From positions 27,121 to 91,120 of the forward strand of contig NZ_WOEY01000110.1 of the NCBI RefSeq assembly GCF_013177695.1: 64,000 nucleotides of DNA, in the 5' to 3' direction. The notes below the pieces were generated by a model. The model had not been told where the DNA came from and ran no database searches. It saw nothing but the letters and a program-made list of their open reading frames with translations. The position numbers and the translations under genes are program-made. The stretch comes from Paraburkholderia solitsugae. Its GTDB lineage: Bacteria; Pseudomonadota; Gammaproteobacteria; Burkholderiales; Burkholderiaceae. Below, piece after piece: positions 16,448 through 24,404 of the stretch (its first letter is position 1; each line of letters starts with the position of its first letter).

Positions 16448-16461
16448 CTTGTATAGACAAG
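16448..16461. promoter_or_regulatory. HutC-like operator palindrome
   Basis: The sequence CTTGTATAGACAAG has 5-bp inverted arms (CTTGT/ACAAG) and differs by one base from the HutC-type consensus CTTGTATATACAAG. It lies 130 bases before the start of the binding-protein gene. It suggests control of this transporter by a GntR-family repressor responding to a histidine breakdown product such as urocanate. No hutC gene is in the window. Confidence 0.5.
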
Positions 16462-16590
16462 TTGCGCAGTCCAGCGCGTCATGTACCCTGAATTCGATAC
16501 GTCTAGACAACCTCGATAGATCGAATACCGGATGCAACGGGGGCTCGAACCCCAACACCCGGTGTCACGAAGTCCCTTTCTGGAGAAGTC

Positions 16591-17364
16591 ATGAAGAAGC
16601 TCGCCCTGTGTATCGCGCTCGCAGCCATCGCAACTGGCGCCTACGCAAAAGACTGGTCCACCATCCGCTTCGGGGTCGACGCTAGTTATCCGCCGTTCGA
16701 ATCGAAGGGTGCCGACGGCAAACTGACCGGTTTCGACATCGATCTCGGCAACCAGATCTGCGCGCGTCTGAAGGCCAAGTGCGTGTGGGTCGAAAACGAC
16801 TTCGACGGCATGATTCCCGCGCTGAAGGCGAAGAAGTTCGACGGCGTGCTGTCGTCGATGTCGATGACGCCGCAACGCGCCGAACAGGTCGCCTTCTCCG
16901 ACAAGCTCTTCAACACGCCGACGCGCCTCATTGCGAAGAAAGGCTCGACCCTGCTGCCTACGCCGGAATCGCTGGCCGGCAAGACGATCGGCGTCGAACA
17001 AGGCACGATCCAGGAAACCTACGCCAAGACCTATTGGGAGCCGAAGGGCGCCAGGATCGTGCCGTATCAGAACCAGGACCAGGTCTACACCGACCTGCTC
17101 TCCGGCCGTCTTGACGGCGCCTTGCAAGACGCAGTGCAAGCCGACATCGGCTTCCTGAATACGCCGCGCGGCGCGGGCTTCCAGTTCGCCGGCAAGGACA
17201 TCGTCGACGCGAAGATCCTCGGCAACGGCGCCGGCATTGGCATGCGCAAGGACGACGTGGACCTGAAGGAGAAGATCGACAAGGCCATCGCCGACATCAT
17301 CAAGGACGGCACCTACAAAGCCATCGAGAAGAAGTATTTTGTCTTCGACGTGTACGGCAGCTAA
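16591..17364 (+). CDS. HisJ/ArgT-like basic amino acid-binding protein (module 2)
   Basis: This 257-residue periplasmic binding protein is the first gene of a complete ABC importer for basic amino acids. It has a signal peptide ending AYA and the same ligand-site segments as its paralogue at 11485 (GVDASYPPFESKG, GFDIDLGN, SMTPQRAEQ, GVEQGTIQETYA). A tggagaag ribosome-binding site precedes the ATG. Permeases and the ATPase follow on the same strand at 17486-19691, and HutC-like sites lie upstream, which favours histidine as a ligand; arginine, lysine or ornithine cannot be excluded. Confidence 0.93.
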   Translation: MKKLALCIALAAIATGAYAKDWSTIRFGVDASYPPFESKGADGKLTGFDIDLGNQICARLKAKCVWVENDFDGMIPALKAKKFDGVLSSMSMTPQRAEQVAFSDKLFNTPTRLIAKKGSTLLPTPESLAGKTIGVEQGTIQETYAKTYWEPKGARIVPYQNQDQVYTDLLSGRLDGALQDAVQADIGFLNTPRGAGFQFAGKDIVDAKILGNGAGIGMRKDDVDLKEKIDKAIADIIKDGTYKAIEKKYFVFDVYGS

Positions 17365-17485
17365 GCGGTAGCTGAGCGCCTTTCGTCGGCCTACCCGCCG
17401 TATGCCATGGTTCAGCGTCACGCGTTCCGCCGGCCCGAATCGCCGGCGCCGAACGGGGACGCTGTGCAATCGAGGATAGCAATAC

Positions 17486-18175
17486 ATGTTCTTTCACGGT
17501 TTTGGCCCGCTTCTCGTTGCGGGCACATGGGAAACAGTCAAGCTGGCTGTGTTGTCGCTGGCTGCCTCGTTCCTGCTGGGTCTCGGCGGCGCTGCGGCGA
17601 AGTTGTCGCCGAACCGCGCCCTCTCTCACATCGGCACGCTCTACACGACGCTGATTCGCTCCGTTCCCGATCTCGTGTTGATGCTGTTGCTGTTCTACGG
17701 CATTCAGATCCTGCTCAACAATCTGACTGACGCCCTCGGTTTCGATCAGATCGACATCGACCCCTTCGTGGCCGGCGTCATCACACTCGGCTTCATCTAC
17801 GGCGCGTACTTCACCGAGACGTTCCGGGGCGCCTTTCTCTCCGTTCCGCGCGGACAGCTCGAAGCAGGCTTCGCGTACGGCATGAGTTCGTGGCGCGTGT
17901 TTAGCCGCATCATGTTCCCGCAAATGATGCGCTTCGCTCTGCCTGGCATCGGCAACAACTGGCAGGTGCTGGTCAAGGCCACCGCGCTGGTCTCGATCAT
18001 CGGTCTCGCCGACGTGGTCAAGGCGTCGCAGGACGCGGGCAAGAGCACGCTTGAATTTTTCTTTTTCACGCTGACAGCAGGCGCGATCTATCTGGTGATC
18101 ACGACGGTATCTAACCTCGTGTTGATCTGGCTGGAAAAACGCTACTCGACAGGTGTCCGGAGGGCCGTACTGTGA
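17486..18175 (+). CDS. ABC transporter permease, HisQ type
   Basis: This 229-residue inner-membrane protein belongs to the HisQ/HisM family of polar amino acid permeases. About five membrane helices are visible, and the cytoplasmic EAA loop reads EAGFAYGMSSWRVFSRIMFPQ, where the ATPase docks. It pairs with the next permease; its stop overlaps the next start (GTGA). The gap of 121 bases after the binding-protein gene is typical for this operon type and may lower expression of the membrane parts relative to the abundant binding protein. Confidence 0.93.
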   Translation: MFFHGFGPLLVAGTWETVKLAVLSLAASFLLGLGGAAAKLSPNRALSHIGTLYTTLIRSVPDLVLMLLLFYGIQILLNNLTDALGFDQIDIDPFVAGVITLGFIYGAYFTETFRGAFLSVPRGQLEAGFAYGMSSWRVFSRIMFPQMMRFALPGIGNNWQVLVKATALVSIIGLADVVKASQDAGKSTLEFFFFTLTAGAIYLVITTVSNLVLIWLEKRYSTGVRRAVL

Positions 18176-18885
18176 TCGAACTCGTCAGGCAATACTGGCA
18201 AGCCTACCTGTACACCGACGGTTACCGGTACAGCGGCCTTGTCATCACCCTATGGTTGCTGGTCGCGTCGATTGCACTGGGTTTCTGTCTTGCCGTCCCG
18301 CTGGCGGTGGCCCGGTCGTCGCGCAACCGCTTCATTTCCGGACCCGTCTGGCTCTATACGTATGTATTCCGCGGCACACCGCTCTACGTGCAGTTGCTGC
18401 TTTGCTATACGGGGCTCTACAGCCTTCAGATCGTCCACTCGCACGTCCTGCTCGACACGTTCTTCCGTAGTGCGATGAACTGTACGCTGCTTGCCTTCGC
18501 GTTGAACGAATGCGCTTACGCCACGGAGATATTTGCCGGCGCGATCAAATCCACCGCTTATGGCGAAATCGAGGCCGCGCAGGCTTACGGGATGTCCCGA
18601 TTCAAGCTTTACACCCGGATCATCCTGCCGTCCGCGTTGCGGCGCGCGCTACCCAACTACAGCAACGAGGTCATCCTCATGCTGCACGCGACGACGCTCG
18701 CTTTCACGGCCACCGTCCCCGACATCCTGAAGGTGACGCGCGACGTGAACTCGGCAACCTACGCATCCTTCCAGGCCTACAGCATTGCAGCCGTGCTGTA
18801 CGCCTGCATCGTGTTTGCGCTGGTCTGGGCGTTCCGCAGAATGGAAACACGCTTGCTGGCCTATTTGAAGCCGCAAGGGCATTGA
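18172..18885 (+). CDS. ABC transporter permease, HisM type
   Basis: This 237-residue membrane protein is the second permease of the importer and forms a heterodimer with the one at 17486. It shows an early membrane helix, the conserved YVFRGTPLYVQLLLCYTGLY segment and the EAA loop EAAQAYGMSRFKLYTRIILPS. The GTG start overlaps the stop of the previous gene and has cggaggg upstream, so translation is coupled. Confidence 0.93.
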   Translation: MIELVRQYWQAYLYTDGYRYSGLVITLWLLVASIALGFCLAVPLAVARSSRNRFISGPVWLYTYVFRGTPLYVQLLLCYTGLYSLQIVHSHVLLDTFFRSAMNCTLLAFALNECAYATEIFAGAIKSTAYGEIEAAQAYGMSRFKLYTRIILPSALRRALPNYSNEVILMLHATTLAFTATVPDILKVTRDVNSATYASFQAYSIAAVLYACIVFALVWAFRRMETRLLAYLKPQGH

Positions 18886-18923
18886 ACCTGGCTACCCTCA
18901 GCCAAGATGGAGTGTATCGAGAT

Positions 18924-19691
18924 ATGTATAAGCTGATTGTCGACGACCTGCACAAGAAGTTCGGTGACAACGAGGTTCTGAAGGGCGTATCGCTCAAGGC
19001 GAAGGCCGGCGATGTCATCAGCATCATCGGTTCGAGCGGCTCAGGTAAAAGCACGTTTCTGCGTTGCATTAATTTCCTTGAGCAGCCTTGCGCGGGGCGC
19101 ATCACCCTCAACGCAGAAGAGATCCAGACCAAGCCGGATAGAAACGGCTCCTTGCGCGTGAGCGATCACAAGCAACTGCAGAAGATGCGCACCAAGTTGT
19201 CGATGGTGTTTCAGCACTTCAACCTGTGGGCGCACATGACCGTGCTTGAAAACATCGTCGAAGCGCCCATCAGCGTGTTGGGGTTGAGCCGGGCTGAAGC
19301 GGAGACGCGGGCTCGCAAGTACCTGACCAAGGTCGGGCTCAACGCCAGCATGGAAGGCAAGTATCCGTCCCATCTTTCCGGCGGCCAGCAACAGCGCGTG
19401 GCCATTGCACGCGCGCTGGCCATGGAGCCCGAAGTCATGCTGTTTGACGAACCCACGTCGGCGCTCGACCCGGAACTGGTTGGTGAGGTCCTGAAAGTGA
19501 TGCAGGCTCTGGCTGAAGAAGGCCGTACGATGATCGTGGTCACGCACGAGATGGGCTTTGCCCGCAACGTGTCGAATCACGTGGTCTTTCTGCATAAGGG
19601 AAAGATCGAAGAAGAAGGCCATCCTCAAGACGTTCTGGTCAACCCGAAAAGCGAACGCTTAGGCCAGTTTCTTACCGGCAGCCTGAAATAA
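18924..19691 (+). CDS. ABC transporter ATPase, HisP type
   Basis: This 255-residue protein is the ATPase of the basic amino acid importer, of the GlnQ/HisP type. It has Walker A GSSGSGKST, Q-loop VFQHFNLWAHMTVLEN, signature LSGGQQQR, Walker B VMLFDEPTSALD and the switch histidine in VVTHEMGFA. The long insertion between Walker A and the Q-loop (around LRVSDHKQLQKMRTKL) is typical of HisP rather than GlnQ. The ATG at 18924, 38 bases after the HisM-type stop, begins the conserved domain; longer frames upstream lie over the permease gene and are not real. Confidence 0.95.
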   Translation: MYKLIVDDLHKKFGDNEVLKGVSLKAKAGDVISIIGSSGSGKSTFLRCINFLEQPCAGRITLNAEEIQTKPDRNGSLRVSDHKQLQKMRTKLSMVFQHFNLWAHMTVLENIVEAPISVLGLSRAEAETRARKYLTKVGLNASMEGKYPSHLSGGQQQRVAIARALAMEPEVMLFDEPTSALDPELVGEVLKVMQALAEEGRTMIVVTHEMGFARNVSNHVVFLHKGKIEEEGHPQDVLVNPKSERLGQFLTGSLK

Positions 19692-19701
19692 CGTTGCAGC
19701 T

Positions 19702-19722
19702 CGGGGGCCTGAAGTGCCCCCG
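19702..19722 (+). terminator. hairpin between the ATPase and hydrolase genes
   Basis: A 7-bp GC stem (CGGGGGC/GCCCCCG) with a seven-base loop lies 10 bases after the ATPase stop and 21 bases before the hydrolase start. There is only a weak T-run (gttt) after it, so it may be a partial terminator or an mRNA-stability element rather than a full stop. Confidence 0.4.
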
Positions 19723-19743
19723 GCGTTTCCACCGGCTGAATCC

Positions 19744-20859
19744 ATGCAAACCAGAACGTATCCACTCATTTCCCGGACACTCGGTACCGAACGCCACCTG
19801 ACCAGTTTTCACTATGGCCCGACTGGCGGCCAGAAGATTTACATTCAGTCGTCGCTGCACGCCGACGAGCTGCCGGGCATGCTCGTCGCCTGGCGTCTGC
19901 GCCAGCATCTGGCTGCCCTTGAAGCGGCAGGCAAGCTACGCGGCGAAGTGGTCGTCGTGCCGGTTTCGAATCCGATCGGTCTCAATCAGCACCTGCTCGG
20001 CGCTCATCTCGGTCGCTTTGAAACGCATACGGCGCAAAACTTCAACCGTCACTTTTACGATCTGACGGCCTTGGTGATGCCGCGCGTCGAAGGACGCCTG
20101 ACGGGCGACATCGACGCAAACCGCGTTGCCGTGCGCGCCGCCATGGCTGAAGCACTCGACGAGCAGACACCCGTCACCGAACTCGATTCGCAACGGCTCG
20201 CGCTGCAAAAGCTCTCTTACGATGCCGATGTCGTGCTCGATCTGCATTGCGATCTGAATGCGTTGATGCATCTGTACACCAATCCGGATACCTGGGAAGA
20301 CGTCGAACCCCTCGCGCGTTATATCGGCGCCAAAGCGTCGCTGTTGACGCTGAACGCGGCCGGCAATCCATTCGATGAAATTCACAGCTTCTGCTGGTCC
20401 AATCTGCGCGCGCGTTACGGCAAGCAGCATCCGATTCCCAATGGCGGCATCTCGGTCACGGTGGAACTGCGCGGTCAGTGCGACGTTTCATACGAGTTCG
20501 CTGAACAGGACGCTCAGGCGATCCTCAACTATTTAAGCTATCGCGGCGTCATCGACGCTGAAGCCGCGCCGTTGCCCGCCCTGCTGTTCCCCGCCACACC
20601 GTTCGCGGGTTCGGAATCGATCGTGGCGCCCGTGAGCGGCGTGCTCGTGTTTCGCGCGGAAGCGGGGACCTGGATCGAAGCGGGCCAGCCGATCGCAGAC
20701 ATCGTCGATCCGCTCATGGATCAGGTCACGACGTTGACCGCGACGACCACCGGCGTGCTTTACGCACGTCATTTACTTGGGTTTGCGTCGGCCGGTTTGG
20801 CGGTTGCTCAAGTCGCTGGCGCGACTGCGTTCAGAACGGGCGCCCTGCTACTGGATTGA
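19744..20859 (+). CDS. AstE/aspartoacylase-like zinc hydrolase (module 2)
   Basis: This 371-residue protein is a close paralogue of the one at 12580, with the same length and the same zinc-site motifs (SSLHADELPG and DVVLDLHCD) and the same C-terminal beta-barrel. It is the last gene of the transporter operon, 52 bases after the ATPase, so it is likely made together with the importer and to act on what the importer brings in. The family removes acyl groups from N-acyl amino acids (succinylglutamate, acetylaspartate, acetyl-diaminobutyrate in characterised members). The actual substrate is not known. The ATG at 19744 aligns with the paralogue's start. Confidence 0.88.
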   Translation: MQTRTYPLISRTLGTERHLTSFHYGPTGGQKIYIQSSLHADELPGMLVAWRLRQHLAALEAAGKLRGEVVVVPVSNPIGLNQHLLGAHLGRFETHTAQNFNRHFYDLTALVMPRVEGRLTGDIDANRVAVRAAMAEALDEQTPVTELDSQRLALQKLSYDADVVLDLHCDLNALMHLYTNPDTWEDVEPLARYIGAKASLLTLNAAGNPFDEIHSFCWSNLRARYGKQHPIPNGGISVTVELRGQCDVSYEFAEQDAQAILNYLSYRGVIDAEAAPLPALLFPATPFAGSESIVAPVSGVLVFRAEAGTWIEAGQPIADIVDPLMDQVTTLTATTTGVLYARHLLGFASAGLAVAQVAGATAFRTGALLLD

Positions 20860-20907
20860 GTCTGCGGAGCGTGGCGTGGTGGGCCTTCGGCGCCCCGAAC
20901 GCCATCA

Positions 20908-20928
20908 CCAGGAGCGCGGCGCTCCTGG
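20908..20928. terminator. possible terminator hairpin
   Basis: A perfect 9-bp stem (CCAGGAGCG and complement) with a CGG loop lies between the convergent hydrolase and DUF1254 genes. No T-run follows, so it is only a candidate. Confidence 0.4.
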
Positions 20929-20948
20929 GATCAATGCACGAAAGACGT

Positions 20949-22382
20949 CTACTGAACCTTCACCACCTTAGGCGGCGCCCAGGTCGCGTTCAGGATCGAA
21001 GGCGTGTCAGGCTTAGGCCAGTACATGCGCAACATCGGGATGAACTCGCCCTTCGGTGCCGGCAGCCAGTTGGCCTCCTTGTCGCTGCCCGGTGACTCAT
21101 TCTGGAAGTAAAGCGTCAACGAACCGTCCGGATTGTATTTGGGGTGATTGCGCGGGCTGATAGTGAACCTGTTGAGCGGATTCGGAGTAAACCACCAGCC
21201 GTTATCGACTCGGTACATGGTGATCGACCAGAAGCCATTGACCGGTGGCGACTTACCTTTGGGGAAAGTCACCGTGTACCTGTTTGCGCCGGTGAGCTTG
21301 CTTCCGTCAGCGTCGACAAACGTGTACGGATAGACCGCATCCTCCTGGTGGTTCGCCGGCCAACCGTAGGCGGCCACGACCGCCCGTTTCATGTAGTCCG
21401 TGCCGTAACTGCCAAGGCCGGTAGTGACTATCCACCCGTTTTCCATGCGCCCCATGTTCTTCCGGTTGGCTTCGATGTGCGCGAAACCGTCCTTCCCGCC
21501 GTCCTCGATCGCCGCCTGAACGTCCGGGTCCAGGCTGGCAATGTCAAAGGCCTTGCAGGGCACGATTCCGATGCGCGCCATCTTCGCCAGCATCGGTCCG
21601 TCTTCCGCCGAAGGTGGCGCGTCCTTGCACATCAGCTTCGCCATCATGTTGAAGTAGGTTGACGTGTTCATCGCATTGATGACCGCCTGTGGTTTGTCGG
21701 TCATGCTGAAACCGGGACTGGGATTCACCGGTGGCGCTGCGTAAGTGTAAGACTTACCCCAGGATGAAAGCGGCGTCAGCTTGAGCTGCGCCTGCAGCGC
21801 ATTGACATCTTTGTAATCGGCCTCGCTGCCGTCTGCGAAGGTGCGGCCCAGGATCACCATGTAGCGGGTCGCCGATTTGATCTGCTTCATGCCCGCGGGC
21901 ACCTTCCCGGTCCACCCGGGACCGGTCAACAGATAATTCGCCGCCTTACCGCCAGCGGTGCGCGCGCCGGGCGTCTCGAAGTCGTGCATCCACAGATCGG
22001 TCATCTCGAACAGGTAGAAGCGCTTGCCCATATCGGGGTGGCTGAACACTATCGGCTCGCTCAGATCAACCCAGCTAACCGAGTACAGCGTGTCCGCATT
22101 GGGTGCGGACACGCCGCGATAGTCGGCCGGCGGATAGCGTGGAACGTTGATGAACTGGCCCATGGGCGCGGTCAGACCCTTCGCCTTGGGAACGTTGCTC
22201 ATCTGCACCCCGGTGACCTCGGTGGTGATGAGGGAGTATCCGTAGACATAGGCGTCTTCGGCGATCTGCTTCGCTTCCGGCGCAGAGAGGTTGTCAGCCG
22301 CTGACGCGTGCACAGGCATGAACGCCAGTGATGCAAGCAGCGCCAGGGTAACCGGATTCGATTTTAACTTGATGGCTTTCAT
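20949..22382 (-). CDS. secreted DUF1254/DUF1214 protein
   Basis: This 477-residue protein contains an N-terminal DUF1254 and a C-terminal DUF1214 domain, a pair found in many secreted proteobacterial proteins of unknown biochemical function. Typical segments are EDAYVYGYSLITTEVT and RYPPADYRGVSAPNADTLYS early, and a late NGFWSITMYRVDNGWWFTPN with PLNRFTISPR. A signal peptide ending HASAADN sends it to the periplasm. The ATG at 22382 begins the signal peptide. It is the last gene of a minus-strand operon with an SDR, a M24-family protein, a porin and an acyl-CoA ligase. Confidence 0.88.
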   Translation of the reverse strand: MKAIKLKSNPVTLALLASLAFMPVHASAADNLSAPEAKQIAEDAYVYGYSLITTEVTGVQMSNVPKAKGLTAPMGQFINVPRYPPADYRGVSAPNADTLYSVSWVDLSEPIVFSHPDMGKRFYLFEMTDLWMHDFETPGARTAGGKAANYLLTGPGWTGKVPAGMKQIKSATRYMVILGRTFADGSEADYKDVNALQAQLKLTPLSSWGKSYTYAAPPVNPSPGFSMTDKPQAVINAMNTSTYFNMMAKLMCKDAPPSAEDGPMLAKMARIGIVPCKAFDIASLDPDVQAAIEDGGKDGFAHIEANRKNMGRMENGWIVTTGLGSYGTDYMKRAVVAAYGWPANHQEDAVYPYTFVDADGSKLTGANRYTVTFPKGKSPPVNGFWSITMYRVDNGWWFTPNPLNRFTISPRNHPKYNPDGSLTLYFQNESPGSDKEANWLPAPKGEFIPMLRMYWPKPDTPSILNATWAPPKVVKVQ

Positions 22383-22550
22383 AGCTGAGCAATATAAGGA
22401 CGGGTAGATAAATTTAGGATTTCGATTCAATTCAGACGAGGACACACCACAATGCATGAGTCATTTATCTTGCTCTCCAAAGCTTCTTTATCTTAGGAAA
22501 CCGGGCACCTGGCGTCCGCGCAGGCCCAGCCCTTTTCGACCGCACCCCGT

Positions 22551-23384
22551 TCAAACCCAGATCTTTTTGGACTCCGCCAGCATGGCCTTCATCAGCAACG
22601 AGCGGGAAATGCGGCGCAAGTTGTAGACGAGACGAGCTATCGGCCCGACCAATACGATGCCCTTGCCGGTCTGGACCGCGTCGACGATCGATTCCCCGAC
22701 CAGGCGCGGATGTGCGCCCTTGCTTTGATAAAACGCTGCGAGTCGCTGCAACTGTGCATGTGTCACGCTCTTTCCTACACTCGCCGTGCCTGGATTGGCG
22801 ATCGGCGTATTGATGATGCCCGGGCAAACCACGGACATCCCGACCGAGGAGACAGAAAGTTCCATCGCGAGACTTTCGCTTAGACCGACGACGGCATGCT
22901 TCGATGCCGCGTAGACGCTCATCTGATAGGCCGGTGCCAAACCCGCGACCGAAGCCACATTGACAATATGGCGTGGACCGTCGGCATTGAGCATCTGCGG
23001 CAGGAAAACATTGCATCCGTGCACCACGCCCATCACGTTGATGTCGAGGATACGGCGCCACGCTTGCTCCGGTGTCTCGAGAAATGCGCCGAGAAACGCA
23101 ATGCCGGCGTTGTTGATCAGCACATCGAGCGCACCGACGGCTTCGTGCACCGCATTAGCCAGCTCTCTCATTGCCTGAGCATCGGAAACGTCGGCCTTCC
23201 AGGTCAGACAATTCACGCCGTGCTCGCGAACAGCGTTCGCGGCCATTTCGAGTGCCGGCGCGTTGATGTCAACCAGGATCAGGTTTGCCCCCTGGCGCGC
23301 GAACGCGAGCGCCGTTTCAAAGCCGATCCCTGACGAAGCACCCGTCACCAGAACCCGCTTTCCCTTAAGAGATGGAATTGCCAT
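22551..23384 (-). CDS. short-chain dehydrogenase/reductase
   Basis: This is a classical SDR of 277 residues, which oxidises or reduces an alcohol/ketone with NAD(P)(H). The cofactor motif VTGASSGIGFE is at residues 14-24, NNAG follows in INNAGIAFLG, and the active site shows serine in VNVASVAG and YAASK. An aspartate after the second strand (VDIN) suggests preference for NAD. The C-terminal extension (RLVYNLRRISRSLLMKAML) is basic and may be membrane-associated. A ggagaagcaac ribosome-binding site precedes the ATG. Its place in an operon with an acyl-CoA ligase suggests a catabolic step, but the substrate is unknown. Confidence 0.92.
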   Translation of the reverse strand: MAIPSLKGKRVLVTGASSGIGFETALAFARQGANLILVDINAPALEMAANAVREHGVNCLTWKADVSDAQAMRELANAVHEAVGALDVLINNAGIAFLGAFLETPEQAWRRILDINVMGVVHGCNVFLPQMLNADGPRHIVNVASVAGLAPAYQMSVYAASKHAVVGLSESLAMELSVSSVGMSVVCPGIINTPIANPGTASVGKSVTHAQLQRLAAFYQSKGAHPRLVGESIVDAVQTGKGIVLVGPIARLVYNLRRISRSLLMKAMLAESKKIWV

Positions 23385-23410
23385 GTTGCTTCTCCGCTTG
23401 CGATTTCGAC

Positions 23411-24334
23411 TCAGCCAACCAGGAGGAGGTCACTCGACTGGTTTGAGAAAACCTGTGACGCCGACTCGCTCGACTCGCTCCACCAGCCGCGCTCCGTGCC
23501 GAGCCGGCAATGCGGCGTGTCGTTATCCAGCCACCAGGCGTTGTCCTTTGTAATGACGAGAATCTCTTCCCACTTGGTGCCGAGGCTCTGGTCGGGCAGT
23601 GAGATGTGCGGCTCGATGGCCCACAGTCCTGCAAACGGCCGGTGATCCGATTCACGGCGATCGTTCCAGAGCGGCGAGCGCACGATACCGGGAGTGATTT
23701 TCGATGCCCACTGCCGGGTCATCAGTGAGAGGTAGGTCGGCAATCCGAATCCGAGCCAGCGAACCTTGTTCAACGGATTGCTCATGTGGCGGCCCACGCG
23801 GTGGCCGAGCACGCGATGGGGATAGCGCTTGTGCTGGTTCACGTAGCCCGCGTCCGCGATCACCTCGTCGACCTCCCGATAGATCGCCCGAAAGGTTTTG
23901 CCTGCCCGGACGCCGGCGAGAATCTGGTCGCGCGCTCCGAGCAGCACGCGGTTCATGTCGTCGAGCACGGCCTGCATGCGCGGATTGTCGCCGTGCACGA
24001 AGCAATAGCCGATATCGGCGGAGTAGCCGTCAACGATCGGCGCAATATCGAGTATCCCGGTCATGCCGTCCTCGAGCTGGCGGTCGGACGGCAGGAACTT
24101 ATGATCAGCCCAGAAGCCCTTGAACGCCGCCCGGTCGCCGAACCACGCGAATGGATCGTGAAACAGATCGTCTACGCCTTTGTGCTGCAGCCAGCTCTTC
24201 ATGATCGCGCAGGCATTCCGCTCTGTCATGCCGGTGCGCAGGCTGGTCGCGGTGTATTCCACGCAGTCGTACGCCAATTTCTGGACCTGGCGAAACTTCT
24301 CGAGGTCGGAAACGCGAATGGTCGAATATTGCAT
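23411..24334 (-). CDS. M24-family metallopeptidase-like protein
   Basis: This 307-residue protein has the pita-bread fold of the M24 family (methionine aminopeptidase, Xaa-Pro dipeptidase, creatinase). The expected metal ligands can be placed in LDIAPIVDGYSADIG (two aspartates), HRVLGHRVGRH (histidine), WAIEPHISL (glutamate) and KWEEILVI (glutamate). The N-terminal creatinase-type domain is missing, so it is a one-domain form. Members of this family can be peptidases or act on C-N bonds in small molecules. It sits between an SDR and a porin in the operon and probably takes part in the same unknown catabolic route. Confidence 0.85.
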   Translation of the reverse strand: MQYSTIRVSDLEKFRQVQKLAYDCVEYTATSLRTGMTERNACAIMKSWLQHKGVDDLFHDPFAWFGDRAAFKGFWADHKFLPSDRQLEDGMTGILDIAPIVDGYSADIGYCFVHGDNPRMQAVLDDMNRVLLGARDQILAGVRAGKTFRAIYREVDEVIADAGYVNQHKRYPHRVLGHRVGRHMSNPLNKVRWLGFGLPTYLSLMTRQWASKITPGIVRSPLWNDRRESDHRPFAGLWAIEPHISLPDQSLGTKWEEILVITKDNAWWLDNDTPHCRLGTERGWWSESSESASQVFSNQSSDLLLVG

Positions 24335-24404
24335 AGCTATCCTTTATAAAATGCAGTGAAACGCACAGCCGAGCACGTTCCATTTCTGAACGGCGCCCCG
24401 AACT

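Larger units (their letters stand above)
16043..16590. other. intergenic region upstream of the second transporter operon
   Basis: These 548 bases contain the porin terminator and, from about 16262, an AT-richer stretch with three HutC-like sites, listed separately. A short inverted repeat at 16540-16553 looks like a tRNA T-arm, but no other tRNA part is present. The region should hold the promoter of the transporter operon. No gene is evident. Confidence 0.6.

Noticed and set aside
16540..16553. GGGGCTCGAACCCC hairpin resembling a tRNA T-arm
   Set aside because: The stem has only four base pairs with a non-standard loop and there is no acceptor, D or anticodon arm at the right distance.
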